From: Schistosoma haematobium
Taxonomy: Eukaryota; Platyhelminthes; Trematoda; Strigeidida; Schistosomatidae
Direction of reading: 5' to 3'
NCBI RefSeq assembly: GCF_000699445.3
Contig: NC_067195.1
Location: 17,493,287 to 17,557,286 of the forward strand
DNA length: 64,000 nt
Part shown: piece after piece, positions 1 to 14,501 of the stretch
Layout: each line of letters begins with the position of its first letter
Position numbering within the stretch: position 1 is the first letter of the stretch
Made by a program: the position numbers and the translations under genes
The notes under the pieces: model-generated
The model's input: only the letters and a program-made list of their open reading frames with translations
The model's database searches: none
What the model was told of the DNA's origin: nothing

Positions 1-2309
<2,309 letters not shown>

Positions 2310-3365
2310 TCACGATGAAAGTGAAGGCAAAGAATGAATGTACGATTCGAGAAACAGAATTAAAGAGGTTTAGTACAAGCTTCCTTCAATATGCTGACAA
2401 ACCCAATGAATTCAAGATTGATCTCAGCAACGGGTTCTAAGCCTTACAAGATCTACTCGAAGAGGAGGGAACTACTAGGGGGAACAACTGTGAAGGGGTC
2501 AAGAAAGCACTAACTTAAACATTCTTGGGGGTGCTGAGGCCCCAAAAAGCATCATCATAAAGAAATAGACCGTCGATGTTACTTTGTGCAAGATTCAAGA
2601 AACGGAGGACCAAAAGACTGTAATTGACAACAGTTGACTTAGTGTAGAGAAAACCAAGGCGTAAACCAAGTAAACAGAAGCGAACAAGACAGTGAAGTGG
2701 TGTATTGGAGCTGATGAGCAGAAATATACGAAAGACGTACCCATGATAGTGGTGAAAATCTGAGGAGAAAGAAATACGATACGACTTAGAAGCTTGGAGG
2801 AATGTATGGTAAATCAGAGCGACCAGTCGAGAACAAACACGGCTAAACAATCGTTGAAATATAAGAATGTCGGATTAAATGGATAGAACACTTTGAATCT
2901 ATATGGACGTCAGATAAATCAAGAGTGGTAAAACAGCATGATTTGACAACGCACCAGCTGAAGCACTGAAGTCGGACATATAGGTGACTGCAAAGATGTT
3001 TCACATTCTATTCGGGAAGATTTAGGAGGAAGAAAATGTGCCGAAAGGAAGGAGGATATCTCATCAAGGTACCAAAGAATAGATATCTGAACAAGTGTGA
3101 GAACCACAGAGACATCACACTGCTATTAGTACCAGGAAAAGATTTCAATGGAGCCTAAATCAACAGGCTGCACCACAAGGCAAGCTACTATTTGAAATGC
3201 AAAAGGGTAAAGGAGAAGTGGATGGCTAAAGAACGCATCGCACTTGAAATTGGAGGCCGACATCAGAAGAATAATTAGTATTCGGAGACAACTGGAAAGG
3301 GGAGCCAGGGACAAAGTGTTTTTTGGAATCCTGATTAGTGGCCCACGCTCCTATGAATTCTGATA
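2310..3365 (+). pseudogene. Old RTE retrotransposon fossil (endonuclease linker, RT fingers and C-terminus)
   Basis: This stretch aligns by eye with the coding strand of the RTE element at 21378-24591. The segment near 2405-2520 matches the linker after the endonuclease. 2920-3150 matches the RT fingers region (equivalent to about 23098-23330 of the better copy). 3160-3360 matches the last part of the ORF ending in the [15 protein letters not shown] terminus. The reading frame is destroyed by many stops and indels, and the RT palm is missing, so there is a large internal deletion. No 5' end, 3' tail or target-site duplication is recognisable. Divergence is much greater than between the two full-length copies, so this is an old insertion of the same family. 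Confidence 0.75.
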
Positions 3366-4266
3366 AATGGATGCTTGATCCAACTTCCCAGCCTTTTCCA
3401 ATAACCCCAGGTTGGATCTAGGCGAAAAAAACGACACACGAGGGAAAAAGCACTTTGTAACAGTGTTAAAAATGATTACACGTAGCGTTACTAAAGTTAG
3501 TCTGTTTTTCTTATTGCAGGGCAGCAAAGAGCAAATGTACTGGAAGAAGAGAAGCAAGCCCTACGTAAGTTGAAACTGCAGACTTATGTTTAGAAACTTT
3601 TGTAATAAGTTCCCCTTTTCGTCTACTCGAACCGCGTCTTTCGATTTTCAAAAATATATCTGTTGCGCCAGTACTTCAGAGGCATATATTAGTCCTGACT
3701 GTTGTGTTGTTTCAGATCACTCCTGCTTCCAAGTAAACGCTAATATAACGTGGTACAGCTTTGCTTCATAGTTGGTTTGTGCATGGAGATTCGAATGTAT
3801 CTATATAGTTACACACAACTTTGGGCATGTTAAACACTGCTGGACAATAATAAACATAGCAGCAATAAAGAAAGATATCCAATCATAAATGTGACGTGTG
3901 GATTTCCGCTCTCTGGATGTTTCTGAGACGCTTCTCAACCTGTAAATTCCCCAGAATTTCCCCGAATTCGGGGAGTTGGGTTGCATCAATTGCTAACTAG
4001 ATGGTGTTTCCGAGCGTTCTCTGGGCCCCGACGAACGTTTTCTGGGGAATGATTTGGAGACCCTCAACAGCTTCGAGAGGCGTAACAGGCGTAGAATTAC
4101 TCAAGGCCTAGTGATTTCTGTTAGAATAAAGGCTATTAGCATATAATATGTATAGCATGTATTACCTTAGGGCTAGTAGTTATCACTAATTACATGTAGT
4201 AATTAAATTCTTTGCTAGTTGTTTAATTACAATAATAATAGAACACATTCTAGAATAAAGGATTAC
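3366..4266. other. Unannotated AT-rich DNA
   Basis: No gene seen. A small GC-richer patch near 3950-4080 holds imperfectly repeated short motifs but matches nothing I recognise. Confidence 0.4.
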
Positions 4267-4420
4267 TTATGTATGTTTCGGCAACCATTTTGCATCCAGA
4301 TTCCTGTGTGGATGTCATAGCCATTGCTACATTGCCCGATAGATTCACACCAATAACATCTTGTGCGAGGTGTAGAAGCAGAAGTACAGTTTTTGCGCGT
4401 AGGTTTGTTCGAGCAAAATT
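4267..4420 (-). CDS. Internal exon with PSI-like cysteine-rich domain
   Basis: On the minus strand a pyrimidine-rich acceptor (ending CTATCCAG) precedes base 4420, and a donor (AA/GTAATC) follows base 4267. The 154-bp exon is open in one frame and reads FCSNK..NC..RCYWCESIGQC..GC. Six cysteines sit in a spacing with a central CYWC, as in PSI domains of plexins and of PTTG1IP-type membrane proteins. PSI domains are extracellular disulfide-bonded modules, so this is probably part of a secreted or membrane protein. The neighbouring exons were not found; the gene may extend either way beyond reach of recognition. An overlapping open frame in another register has no cysteine pattern and I treat it as a shadow. 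The family call rests only on the cysteine pattern. A different small cysteine-rich domain is possible. Confidence 0.5.
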
Positions 4421-6523
4421 CTGGATAGGATGAAACATTAGCATTATACAACAGAAATAAAAGTGATTTCGGAAATAACAAAGGAAAATTTGGTGAGACT
4501 ATAATTTATGAACGATGTTTGGGCAACTCCAAGATGACTATGACAATGTTCATCCACTTACTGGGGTTAAATGAGGGTTATATATTGGTGTGAGAAGTTA
4601 GCATTAGGTTTTACAGTCGAACGTTAGGGTTAGGGATTAAGTTCAGTGTTTTAGTCACGAATTTGCATAACACGTAATGTCGAAATGATGTTTAGCCAGA
4701 TGAGTGAGTGAATTTCGCGCCAAAACTCAAGACCTGTTATCTTAAATCTGATAGGCTCGTCCATTAATTGTAGTCTCGCCGATAATTTCATTGTAATATT
4801 AATTTAGTTTTTCAACTCATCAAGAGACTGTGACCAAACCTAATAATGTGAACTTGTAACGACGCTTATGACCATTTATTTACTGCATTAATTCAGCTAA
4901 GCATAAAGCGGTTGAGGTTGTGTTTAGATTTACGTAATTCTTTTAACTTGCGTGAACTTATTACCAAAGAAGTGCACTATGTTAACCAATCATTGATGGT
5001 ATCAGCACTCTTTTCCCATAACTTCTTATTTATCTATCAGCTGTGTTTGACTACAGTGCACAAGTTTTCTTACAACACTAAATTTAGAGGAAATGCAAGA
5101 AATTTTTTGCTGTTGTTGACAATGAAGTCGACTGGATGTTGCTTTGCAGTCAGCTTGATGTCTCATGAAGTAACTATGGTCACCGATTACATGTTGTAAT
5201 ACGCATTAAAATAATAGCTCTTGGTGACTTGCTGGTTTGCTGATTGAGAGTTTTCGTTTACTATGACTTGGCAGAGGCTGATGTATTTTCAGCAATTCTT
5301 CTGCGTATCCCTCTGGTGAACGCACTATGCCGAAACCCAAAAAGTAACACTATCATAAAGGAAAGAATTTTTTGGAATGAGTAAAATATCACTGGATAAT
5401 CTTCCTGAAAATACTGAATACATTTGGATTTCTAATGATAAAATGCTGCTTTTCTTCAAAAATCTCTTCCATCTTTCCAGACGTTTTGGAAATCGTGTGT
5501 ACCAAAGAGAAATGATACGTCTATCCAATAAATGTATTGTGGTATGTTGAGTTTTGTTTTAATGAAGGTTGAGTAGTTGAAATATCATTTTCAATTGCTA
5601 TGTTCGGAATACTGTAATGAGTATAAAATGTGAATTTGAATATTCACTCAGTTGAATATTGAGAAACCTTTTCAGACTAACAGACTTTTGATTTGCACAC
5701 CAAACAAAATGGTGAATGCAAACTAATCAAAGTATTCTAGTGTTACATATATGATATCAGTAGTAATGATATGCGAACTAGACTTAGTGTAAGCCTGTGC
5801 AAATGGACTGATGCAATGTAAGCTAGATAGAAATTAAGATTTCATGAATTATCACACCTACGCACCTACTTTTTACAAGGGGGAAAACTACTTTTAAAGT
5901 TAATTATAATTGCTAAATTAGTAGTCCATGGTAAAATAATTAATATAAAAACTTGAAGTGATATATTTCCATGAATTGTTTACGAAAATCAGGTGTTCAC
6001 AAGATATTATGTAAAAACCTTCTAGTGAAAAATGTTAAGGTCAAAATAATTGTCCACCTGATAACTATTAAGAGCAGGATAGTTAAATAGGTATCTCCTA
6101 ACCCTGTTACTCCCAGCTTTAGCGCGCCTTGACTCTAGATCCTAACCATAACTCTTCAACTTAAGACTTCTATATCTAACATACTTGGATGAACAGTTCA
6201 TTCCACTAGAAAGTCATCATCCAATCCTTTTGAAATACGAAATATAATGGAAATCATGAGTTTCATCAGTAAGCTGTCGACAACAGCATGCACACCCATT
6301 AATATTTTTTATTCATAGATTTTCATGTTTTGTACAGTGTCTTTTGTTTAGTTTAATGTTCTTAAACTTAAACCATGATTTCTAGAGCGGATACTGAAAT
6401 GCAGCTCACATCACTACACCGACCTATTAAAATAAATAAAATTCAATCTGGAATTGTAATTACATCATTTCAGAGTTTGTTTGTATTCTGTTGAGCAACT
6501 TTAGTTTGAATAGACGAAATCTA

Positions 6524-6526
<3 letters not shown>
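4421..6526. other. Unannotated AT-rich DNA
   Basis: Only short unsupported open frames (for example 4912-5199 and 5325-5528) lie here. None shows a domain, a signal peptide or paired splice sites that I could defend. Confidence 0.4.

Positions 6527-6597
<71 letters not shown>
6527..6597. repeat. (AT)n microsatellite
   Basis: About 35 uninterrupted AT dinucleotides. Confidence 0.97.
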
Positions 6598-6600
<3 letters not shown>

Positions 6601-7146
6601 ACAATATTTTCTTTGCTTACCTTTTGTTGGCATAAGTTCAACTAACGTGCCAGATTTTACCATGGATGTAGGTATTTGTATACGACTGTACACAAGACCC
6701 TTGGGTACTTGAGTAAAACGAATAGGAAAAACAGTGGTTACGCATTATTTTTGCTTAGGTTAGTGTTCAGGATGTAGAATTTTCAATAGTATTCAAATAG
6801 TAGAAATGTTTGCTTACTGTTCGCGTATAACCGTTTAATTTAAAAACTCATAATAACTTTTGTTGAGAAATTTATTCAAAGTTTTCAATAATGCTTCCCA
6901 CCTTACTATTTCATCAATAACATTTGTTCTTGGTGTTTTATTCGCTTTTCTCGTTTATCTATAACTAGCCTGTGTACAGACACACACGATTGGAATAAAT
7001 CAGTAAGGTTCGAGTATGTATTATGAGTGAAGTATAAAAGAAGTAACTGGTTGTAATGAATTGCAAATAAAGTAGAGGCTAAATGTATATTTTCACAGTT
7101 GAAAATACGATTCAATCTAAGTTAGACCACGATTAAAAAACTTAAA

Positions 7147-7290
7147 GCTCTGGACGGCAATTCGGTTTTAGTATGTGACCCCTCAGCGGTACGCATCCAC
7201 GAATCAGCACACGGGACTCGAACTCAATACATTCGATTTTGCGTGCGAATCCTTAACCTCTAGACCACTGAATCTGTATCCAACACTGGT
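7147..7290 (-). repeat. tRNA-derived SINE with degenerate hammerhead-like block
   Basis: Read on the minus strand, this copy has a pol III A-box-like stretch (TGGTCTAGAGGTTAAG) and a good B-box (GAGTTCGAGTCCC, complement of 7213-7226). These are followed by a block related to the hammerhead region of schistosome SINEs (CCGCTGAGGGGTCACATAC). The hammerhead core is mutated, so self-cleavage is unlikely. The order (tRNA-like head, then hammerhead) matches the other copies at 7500 and 26637. Confidence 0.7.
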
Positions 7291-7499
7291 AATGTCTAAC
7301 TTCAATCAACCGATAATCTTGCACACCCCTTTATCCATTGCTTGACATGGATTGAACTCCACTGGTCACGGACTCTCACTAGAACTCCAGGAGTTACATC
7401 TTGAAGCTAGTCACAAATTAGCACGTTGTTGTTATTACTACGGGGATTTACAGATTTACAGAGATTGCATTATTTTCATTGTTAAAATCACAAGTCAAT

Positions 7500-7725
7500 C
7501 TGAGTCAGATCACCACTGAAAAGCTGGAAACACTGGGGTTAGAATCCCGTGTGCAGGGTCGCGGATGTGCACTGCCGAGAAGTCCCACACTAGGACGAAA
7601 AAACCGTCCAGTGTTTCCAGGTTTTCAATGGTGGTCTAGCTTATATCGACTCATGACTCCAAATGTGAAAAATATTACAATCTCCACAAATCCCCTTACT
7701 GATAAATGTGCATTTGACAACAACT
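7500..7725 (+). repeat. SINE fragment with hammerhead ribozyme-like motif
   Basis: The copy is 5'-truncated: it enters at the B-box remnant (GGTTAGAATCCCG). It then carries CTGCCGAGAAGTCCC, a loop, GGACGAAA and the typical SINE 3' body with GTCCAGTGTTTCCAGG. The GTCCC/GGACGAAA pairing is the conserved stem II plus GAAA of a hammerhead. The core CUGAUGA is altered to CUGCCGA with extra bases, so activity is doubtful. The first 30 bases are a short inverted copy of the SINE 3' body, so the locus can fold back. Confidence 0.7.
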
Positions 7726-8794
7726 AAATGATACACTGCTACTAAATCAATGTGAGTCAGATATTCATCTTGAGAAGCTGGACAAAGCTACACCAATTAG
7801 AGATGACAAATTTGTTTGTCAACCACTACGCACCTTTTGCACTCCAAGTACAGTTGTTGCCATTTTCAAGCTTGATAGGAATATGGTAAATGGAATTTAA
7901 ACTGTTAAATATGTGTGATTGTGAACTGGCAAATAATATTCTACTCATAATGTAAACAAATATATACACACAGAATAATAAAAATTGCAATATTCCACTC
8001 ACTAGCCAATATTCATGTTATGTTCATTGTTTTAGATTTAGTTTATAAGAGTTTTGTCGATCTGAGTATGTTAGTTAGGCACTCTTGGTCCCGTCAGTTA
8101 TGAATAAATAAGTGGTTTTGTGTACAGTACAAATCAAAACCCTCGTAAAAGTGGGTTTCATAAAGCAGAAGTCTATGCCATAAGTGTGTAATATATCAGA
8201 CATAAAAAGAATATCAGGAACAGTCAAATTCTATGATTGAAATTACGTTGCTCGGGCACTTTGGTGTTGAAATATGATCAAAATCAATAAGATATTTATA
8301 GCTGAATTTCTATAAATGATTGCTGTAAAGTCTTAGTAACACGACTGAATCATAAAACAAACACAAACAACTAACAATAAATTTGGCGAAATTGAGATTT
8401 CAGTACTATCTCAGTTACTTGTTCAAGGTCGACAGAATTGTAAATGATGTCACAAACTGAATATTTTGTACAGTCCTTCTAAAAATGGCATCATAAAATA
8501 ATATCAGTTTTATATCACTAAGAGTGATGCTTTCAGAAAACACTTGTCTTGTGATAACATGATGTTTTAAAAATATTCCTTACCTTCATTCATCTGATTG
8601 TATTTGAAGCCGTCAGATATTGACAAGTCACCTAGTTTGTCTTCCATTTCAATCGGAATCTGAATTTCAGTAAACAATATTAAAGTCAAAATCTGCTTAC
8701 GACTGTTAAAACGTCTGTGTGCTCATTTAATTACACGTACCATAAGATATTGCTAATAATAGATATGACTAATAATTTTGGTGTATTAGACTTC

Positions 8795-8795
<1 letters not shown>
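7726..8795. other. Unannotated AT-rich DNA
   Basis: No gene recognised. A short degenerate echo of the SINE body lies near 7750-7800. Confidence 0.4.

Positions 8796-8854
<59 letters not shown>
8796..8854. repeat. (TA)n microsatellite
   Basis: About 29 uninterrupted TA dinucleotides. Confidence 0.97.
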
Positions 8855-8856
<2 letters not shown>

Positions 8857-11035
8857 TTGTTCAGTTCATTTCTTTATTTTAATTACTAAGATCCATTTAC
8901 AGTGCAGTTGCTATTAATAGGGAAATAACAATCAAATGTTATTTGATTGTGTTAGCAGATTAGTTAACATCAATATGATATTATGTCAACTGTTGACTGC
9001 AGTAACACTGAACGATTGTAAAGTTTTACGCGGCTGACTTAATGTAGCGTATAACATAATCCCTTATTTGTGCTTTACATTCACTTTATTTTATCGTAAT
9101 CATACAAGGAAATTCACGTTAACAAGCAAACGTCATAAAAATCAGAAGTGAACTTTAAAACTAACATGAAATTCCTTTTAGTTAAATCACATTGTAACGA
9201 CTGAGCTAACCAACAGGTTATGCTGTAGAACCTGTTGCTTATTCTCAGTCATATAGATTCGTATTTTATTATAAAAATCTAATCTAATACAACTTTCTTA
9301 CTTACTGCTCGTAAATATATATTTACATATATACATATATATGATGTGTTACGAGAGTAAGAGAACCTGTTGATATTTTACTTAATATATACCATTGAAT
9401 AAAGACGTTATTATCAAGAGTATTACTTATTCATGATTATTTTATTATTAAATGTTTCGAACATTAACACAGAAGATGTCATTATGGACCAAGATGATCC
9501 GATTTACAAACATTAAGTGATTAAGCACGAAGTTGTCTAACGACCTATTCACATCTGTCTCGATTGTATAACTAAATATCAAATTGATAATATTTAATAT
9601 AACTGACTAGTTTGTATAAAGCACAAGTGGTTTATATATTTCAAGCATTCCTTATTGAATATTATATATTCTTCTCTTTATTATTCTCTAAGAATATTAC
9701 GCTAAAATAATGTATCATTATAAGCTAGATGCCTCTTAAATGTTATACACTAATATTATTATTATTGTTTACACTATCATTGTAATTAGCTTCCTCAGTA
9801 TTGATTGTTAACGTTTAGTCTTAATAAAAGAAAAAGAAGACATATAACAATAGCCTACTAAGTTGTGTTATAATAATACCATTAATTTCATAGAACATGT
9901 ATGCTCATAATGACAGGACCCAGAAATTGATATGTAGCATTTTGGGCGAATAGAATGAACTTAAGCTCTCAAAACCAGTATATAAATGGCTAAATAGTAT
10001 AGCTTACATTTTCATAAAAAATAGTTATTTTCCCATTAGAAAAGATGTAACAATATACTTTGGCTGTGAAGTATAGAAAGAGATAATTAGAGACATTTTA
10101 AAACAGAAAGAAAAATATGAACTATACTTCAATCAAAAAAATATGTACTCTGGACCGTTCCTTAAAATGATCAGATTTCAAAAAATCATCGGCTGTGGTA
10201 TTTCAATGTTTTTCTTAGGGAAAATAGAAGCCGGTACATTCTGAAAATTTACGCTTAATGAACATATATACTACGAATTACATATCAGACTTGAGGTAGC
10301 TATTTCTGTTATGCTCGATTATAATTTATTAAGACTGTGAATTTTGATCATTTTTACTACAGAAATGAGCGTATGTTGTACTTCAATTTGTTTTTGAGTT
10401 TATCATATTTACAGAGTATTTTAAGTAGTACAAACCAACACATTTAAGTTTATGGCATTCTTTCACCTTCTGAGGATCAGCTCTACAGCATTGTTTTCTA
10501 AAGCAAAACTATGGAATCGACTCAATGAATATTCTAGGAAGATTTTCTATCTATTTGTTATATAATTTATAAGCGTGGTGTTTTTAGTTGCGAAAGAGAA
10601 TCTGAAGCAAAAACAGCTATAAAATAAACATCACCACCAATTGGTTACAATAATCATGTAAGTGAGTATTTACTATACGCTTCTAAAATTAAATATTAAT
10701 TACCAAGCCAAAGCTCGACATATCTCATTTGATTACAAGCTCAATACAATGGAGATGCAAACATGATTAGGCTATTGTGATTATATGAAGTGTTTATCTA
10801 GCTAATGTCAGTACGCTTATTTCCCTATCGAGGTCAGTACCTGAGCAGTATATGCCAATTGTTTGCATGCACGATTCTTTAGCTTTTAGCAATAAGGTTT
10901 TCAATGAAATCTTGGTCTCCTTTTACATTATCAGGTTGGTGAAATGTGTGAGATTGTATAAAACCGTCCAACGTAAATCTTGTGACATAATAACTGTGAT
11001 GGAATCATTTCTCTATTTGCTGAAATTAAGATATA
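8855..11035. other. Unannotated AT-rich DNA
   Basis: No supported gene. The open frame at 10852-11064 lies directly upstream of the duplication boundary but has no domain or splice support. Confidence 0.4.
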
Positions 11036-13565
11036 TTCAATCAGACAAAGTTTCATTCCATTAAAACGTCAATATCTTAGTTCATAATTAACAATTTAGT
11101 AGTTCAACATAAGTAAAGAAGCCTAGTCTATTTGGGTGATGTGTTCAATTTACACATTTCATTTGTGGTTATATGTAAGTCAATTAAAGTGAAGTATTAG
11201 GTCATTTATAGCATTATATGTACATATATATATATATTATTTGTGCATACCTCCATTATTTTCAAAGCAACTTTCATATTATTGTTAGTTGCCATCAAAC
11301 ATATACTTTTATCAGTAAACATTCATGTTTTTAATAAGGTAAAATTATTTCGAGACGATAACGATGTTTCCACAACCTATCGATAATATAAGTAAGGTAA
11401 TTGAAGGTAGTCGAATGGGAACTTTGGACATAGATTTCGCGTTATTTGACTTTAGCCACAAAGGTACACCAGAAATTCTAAGTGATCTAATGCTCTCCAG
11501 TGGAGATGAACTCACTTCACACAAATTTGCCAAATCCACAGACTGGCACGGTAGCGACCGTCAGTAAATAATCAATGATAGGAAGCACATAGAAGAAGTG
11601 GTTCACGTATAAAAGTCACAAAACATATCAATTCAAAAATATTACATCTGAAATACTCGAAAACTTGATTTCACTACAGATTATTGATAAGTGCTAAGGA
11701 AAAAAGCATAAAACTGGTCATAGATTTAAATACAAACAATTAATCAAATTATTTGTGCATACCTCGATTATTACTGAATTCTTGAGTATTTGACATAGAA
11801 GTACGAAGATTGACCCATCCAATACTAATCAACCTTTCTAAAACATATTGACAAAATATTCCTTTAAAATATACATTATATCTAGAGCTATCTGAACAGT
11901 TTGTAAATCTGTTAATTTCGAATAATAACAGTATAACCGTATCTCAAAATACTGATCTTTATTGGTTAACGCATTATTTTTAGTTTAATCATATTTTCAT
12001 CAAATATATGATAGTACCGTCATCATTTGAACAAATAACGTTCATACATTTTTGGTACCATCTTATTATTTCTCTTTAATTTCTCGACAATTACGAAACT
12101 TTCTCTCGAACACTTCATCACATAATCATTTTTGTACTTTTCAGAGGACTACTCTTATTTGTTAAATTACTGTAAATACAATCCTACAGTCTGAGTAAAA
12201 AACATTGACGAAATGAAGAGTTTCATTATCAAATGGTCATCAATTCATATTCAACGACACTATGAGCTTGTTTAGTCATAACTGGTGTGAAGACGCCAGA
12301 TATATTCAGGGTTTGACAAAGCTTTTATCTGTAACACCCTGATTATGGGAGGATACCGAACCAGTAATATCAGAACTGTGGGACGAATGAGTTCGGAGAT
12401 ACATTTGAAAGGTTGTCGGTATGTCGAGAAGCGTTGGATCTAAGTTGGGTAGTAGTTGAAAGGGATGTGTAGTATGGCGTACCCACTTGTGATATGGTGA
12501 GGATGTGTGACCGAACGCCGTCAGCTAGGGTGCATCCAGTAAATCTAGTGTAGTGAGAATCAATGTCCAATACATACAGAACTAACTATTTTGAGGATTC
12601 ATTTACCGTGAACAGATATTACAAAGTACGTTTAGAGAACTTACCACTATTTAATATTTCCATATCTATCGGCTCGGAAATGCCATTGAAAGCAGTAATT
12701 TTTCTCCCCACTATCAATGGATTTTGTCCTTTTCCAATCAATATCTCTCCTAGATGAATGTACAGAAATGACAGATATAATTCTTGATGAGTTATTGTGA
12801 TTATTCATTTCGATAGTGTTGTGTTGTATGAGCTAGATAGTTTAGCTGCACGGCTTTCATTATCGTTCTGCACGACATCGTCAACGCCTGCTTCAAGTAG
12901 AGGATATATGATGGAGCTGTTAGCTAAATACTTCAAGGAGCCGTATGACTAATGAACAAACAGTAAGAGACTGACATTGTTTCTATCTGCACGACTTAAT
13001 TGAATTATAATAGCTTGGAAATGTGTGTGGGAGCAGTTACTGTTAAAAGGTAAGTAGTATACTTCAAATTGTAATTAGCACAATGCCCTTGTCATGTATG
13101 TAAAGTGTTAAAACCTTCAATGACATCTTATAAATGCTTGTCTGCATCATGTTCTAATACTGTGAGAGAATGTAATTCATTGGACCTATTTCTCCCTCAC
13201 TGATATGACAAATTATATGAGGAAAATACATTTATTACACTCTATTTCTTCCGGATAATTTACAGTTGAAGGTGTTAGGATTTTTGTGCGTTTATCTTAT
13301 TACTTGATTCCCGATTTTCAGTATTCATGTGATGGAATTTGAGCAATTGTATTTACCTTTGTTTACATTTGAGATGGAACTAACTATACAAGCTTGTCGT
13401 TTCTCTTTGTGATTTCACCCAAGTGTTATGATAGTAATCTATTTGAATTGTTTAGTTATTTGAAATATTTAGCATTTAATTTACATTACTTATATTCCGG
13501 TGTAATAATCTAGTATTTATTTACAGAACGTTTATATGTAATTAAGTTAAAAGTGTCTTACCGAC
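11036..13565 (+). repeat. Duplication unit a, copy 1
   Basis: This 2.53-kb unit is repeated at 15516-18045 with a constant offset of exactly 4480 bases (no net indels) and only a handful of substitutions. From about 11337 onward it is repeated again in inverted orientation at 20331-25788. It carries the three 3' exons of a spliced gene on the minus strand and a 67-codon open frame on the plus strand. It also carries a segment (12280-12560) that looks like an older embedded repeat. Confidence 0.95.
11364..11567 (+). CDS. Open frame of unknown function, copy 1
   Basis: A 67-codon frame begins MFPQPIDNISKV and ends GSDRQ. It is open a few codons upstream of the ATG, to an in-frame stop. Composition is polar, with no membrane segment or recognised domain. 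A possible splice donor (TCA/GTAAAT) overlaps the last codons, so this may be an exon rather than a whole gene. It lies just beyond, and convergent with, the 3' end of the minus-strand spliced gene. The same frame is kept in all three copies. Because the copies are recent, that conservation says little about selection. I do not recognise a family. Confidence 0.35.
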   Translation: MFPQPIDNISKVIEGSRMGTLDIDFALFDFSHKGTPEILSDLMLSSGDELTSHKFAKSTDWHGSDRQ

Positions 13566-14501
13566 AACTTTATATAGTGTGATAAGAAGAAGAGTGAGAT
13601 TATCAGAAATGTGTGATATTTTAGAGCAATACATTTCTAACAAACTGATCACAAATCACATGACTGTTAAGAACATTTGTATATATAAAACAGGTCAACT
13701 GGACAAATGGAGGGCAAGAGGAAAAAGTGACGATAAAATACAATGATAAACTCATCACGTTGGATTACCAACTAATATTACCACACTGTTCTTTATTATC
13801 TTTCTTCCCTCTTATCCCCTATTCGTCTAGTCGACGTTTCGGTTTTATATATAAACGTTCTTAACAAGTGTATTATGTGTGATCAGATTATTCGAAATGT
13901 ATTGCCTTAAGATATCTCATAGCTTTGATAATCTTCGTCTTCTTATTCCATCCGAGTTGAGGCATGTATCCTATGATCGTTAGACTGAAATGAGTTTAAA
14001 TAAAACATAACTTCAAGCTTTTCTTTTGACTTTCAACTATTACATAAAGCAATTTATGGCAATTTAACTATCAATGAAATGTGTTTATAAGAATAAATTC
14101 CTTACCATTTGATTTTACAGTAACTGTATCATACTGTGCACCGTAATACAATATCGGGAATTTCGGCTGAAAACTCTGATATAGGTGGAATTTAGGTTTG
14201 TTATTACATCAAAAAATGATTTACATGACTAGTTTCTGTATACTTATGGTGATCAAGAAGTACAAGTGGGAGAAATTTGTATCGACTAACTTCTAGTGTG
14301 TAATAATAATGGTTTGACTATAATTGTTTATTGACTTATTAGTAATTTCTTACTTTTCTAAAAATGACATCTTCATACTCAGGAAATATGATTCTTTCAA
14401 ATCGCTCGACAAGTTGTTTTTTATTAAATCGTTTGGACATTGCAAATATAGTGAAATGAAAGTATATTAATAAACCATATAGCAGATTGTTGTTTGAAGG
14501 C
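11675..14501 (-). CDS. Spliced gene of unknown function, copy 1 (five exons seen)
   Basis: This is the mirror image of the gene at 19395-25450. Exons on the minus strand are 14354-14501, 14106-14166, 12645-12749, 11763-11837 and 11675-11693. All have AG/GT borders, and the phases agree at every junction. The protein part contains [20 protein letters not shown], then [19 protein letters not shown], then [20 protein letters not shown], ending in INNL and a stop. This copy has no RTE in its third visible intron, so it is the uninterrupted version. The 5' end upstream of exon 14354-14501 was not found. The GQNP and GRKITAF strings weakly recall DJ-1/PfpI-type proteins, but that is not enough to name it. 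Confidence 0.5.

Noticed and set aside
4625..4645. Telomere-like TTAGGGTTAGGG
   Set aside because: Only two imperfect units; too short to mean a telomeric tract.
8717..8917. Tyr-Ile repeat open frames over (TA)n tracts (also 6460-6693 and 26899-27177)
   Set aside because: Translations of AT dinucleotide repeats, not genes.
12370..12570. Frame on the minus strand of unit a (TGCTLADGVRSH..), also at 16850-17050
   Set aside because: Lies within an intron of the spliced gene in a GC-richer repeat-like patch. It has no domain or paired splice sites, so I do not call it a gene, although the RTE insertion splits it in copy 3.
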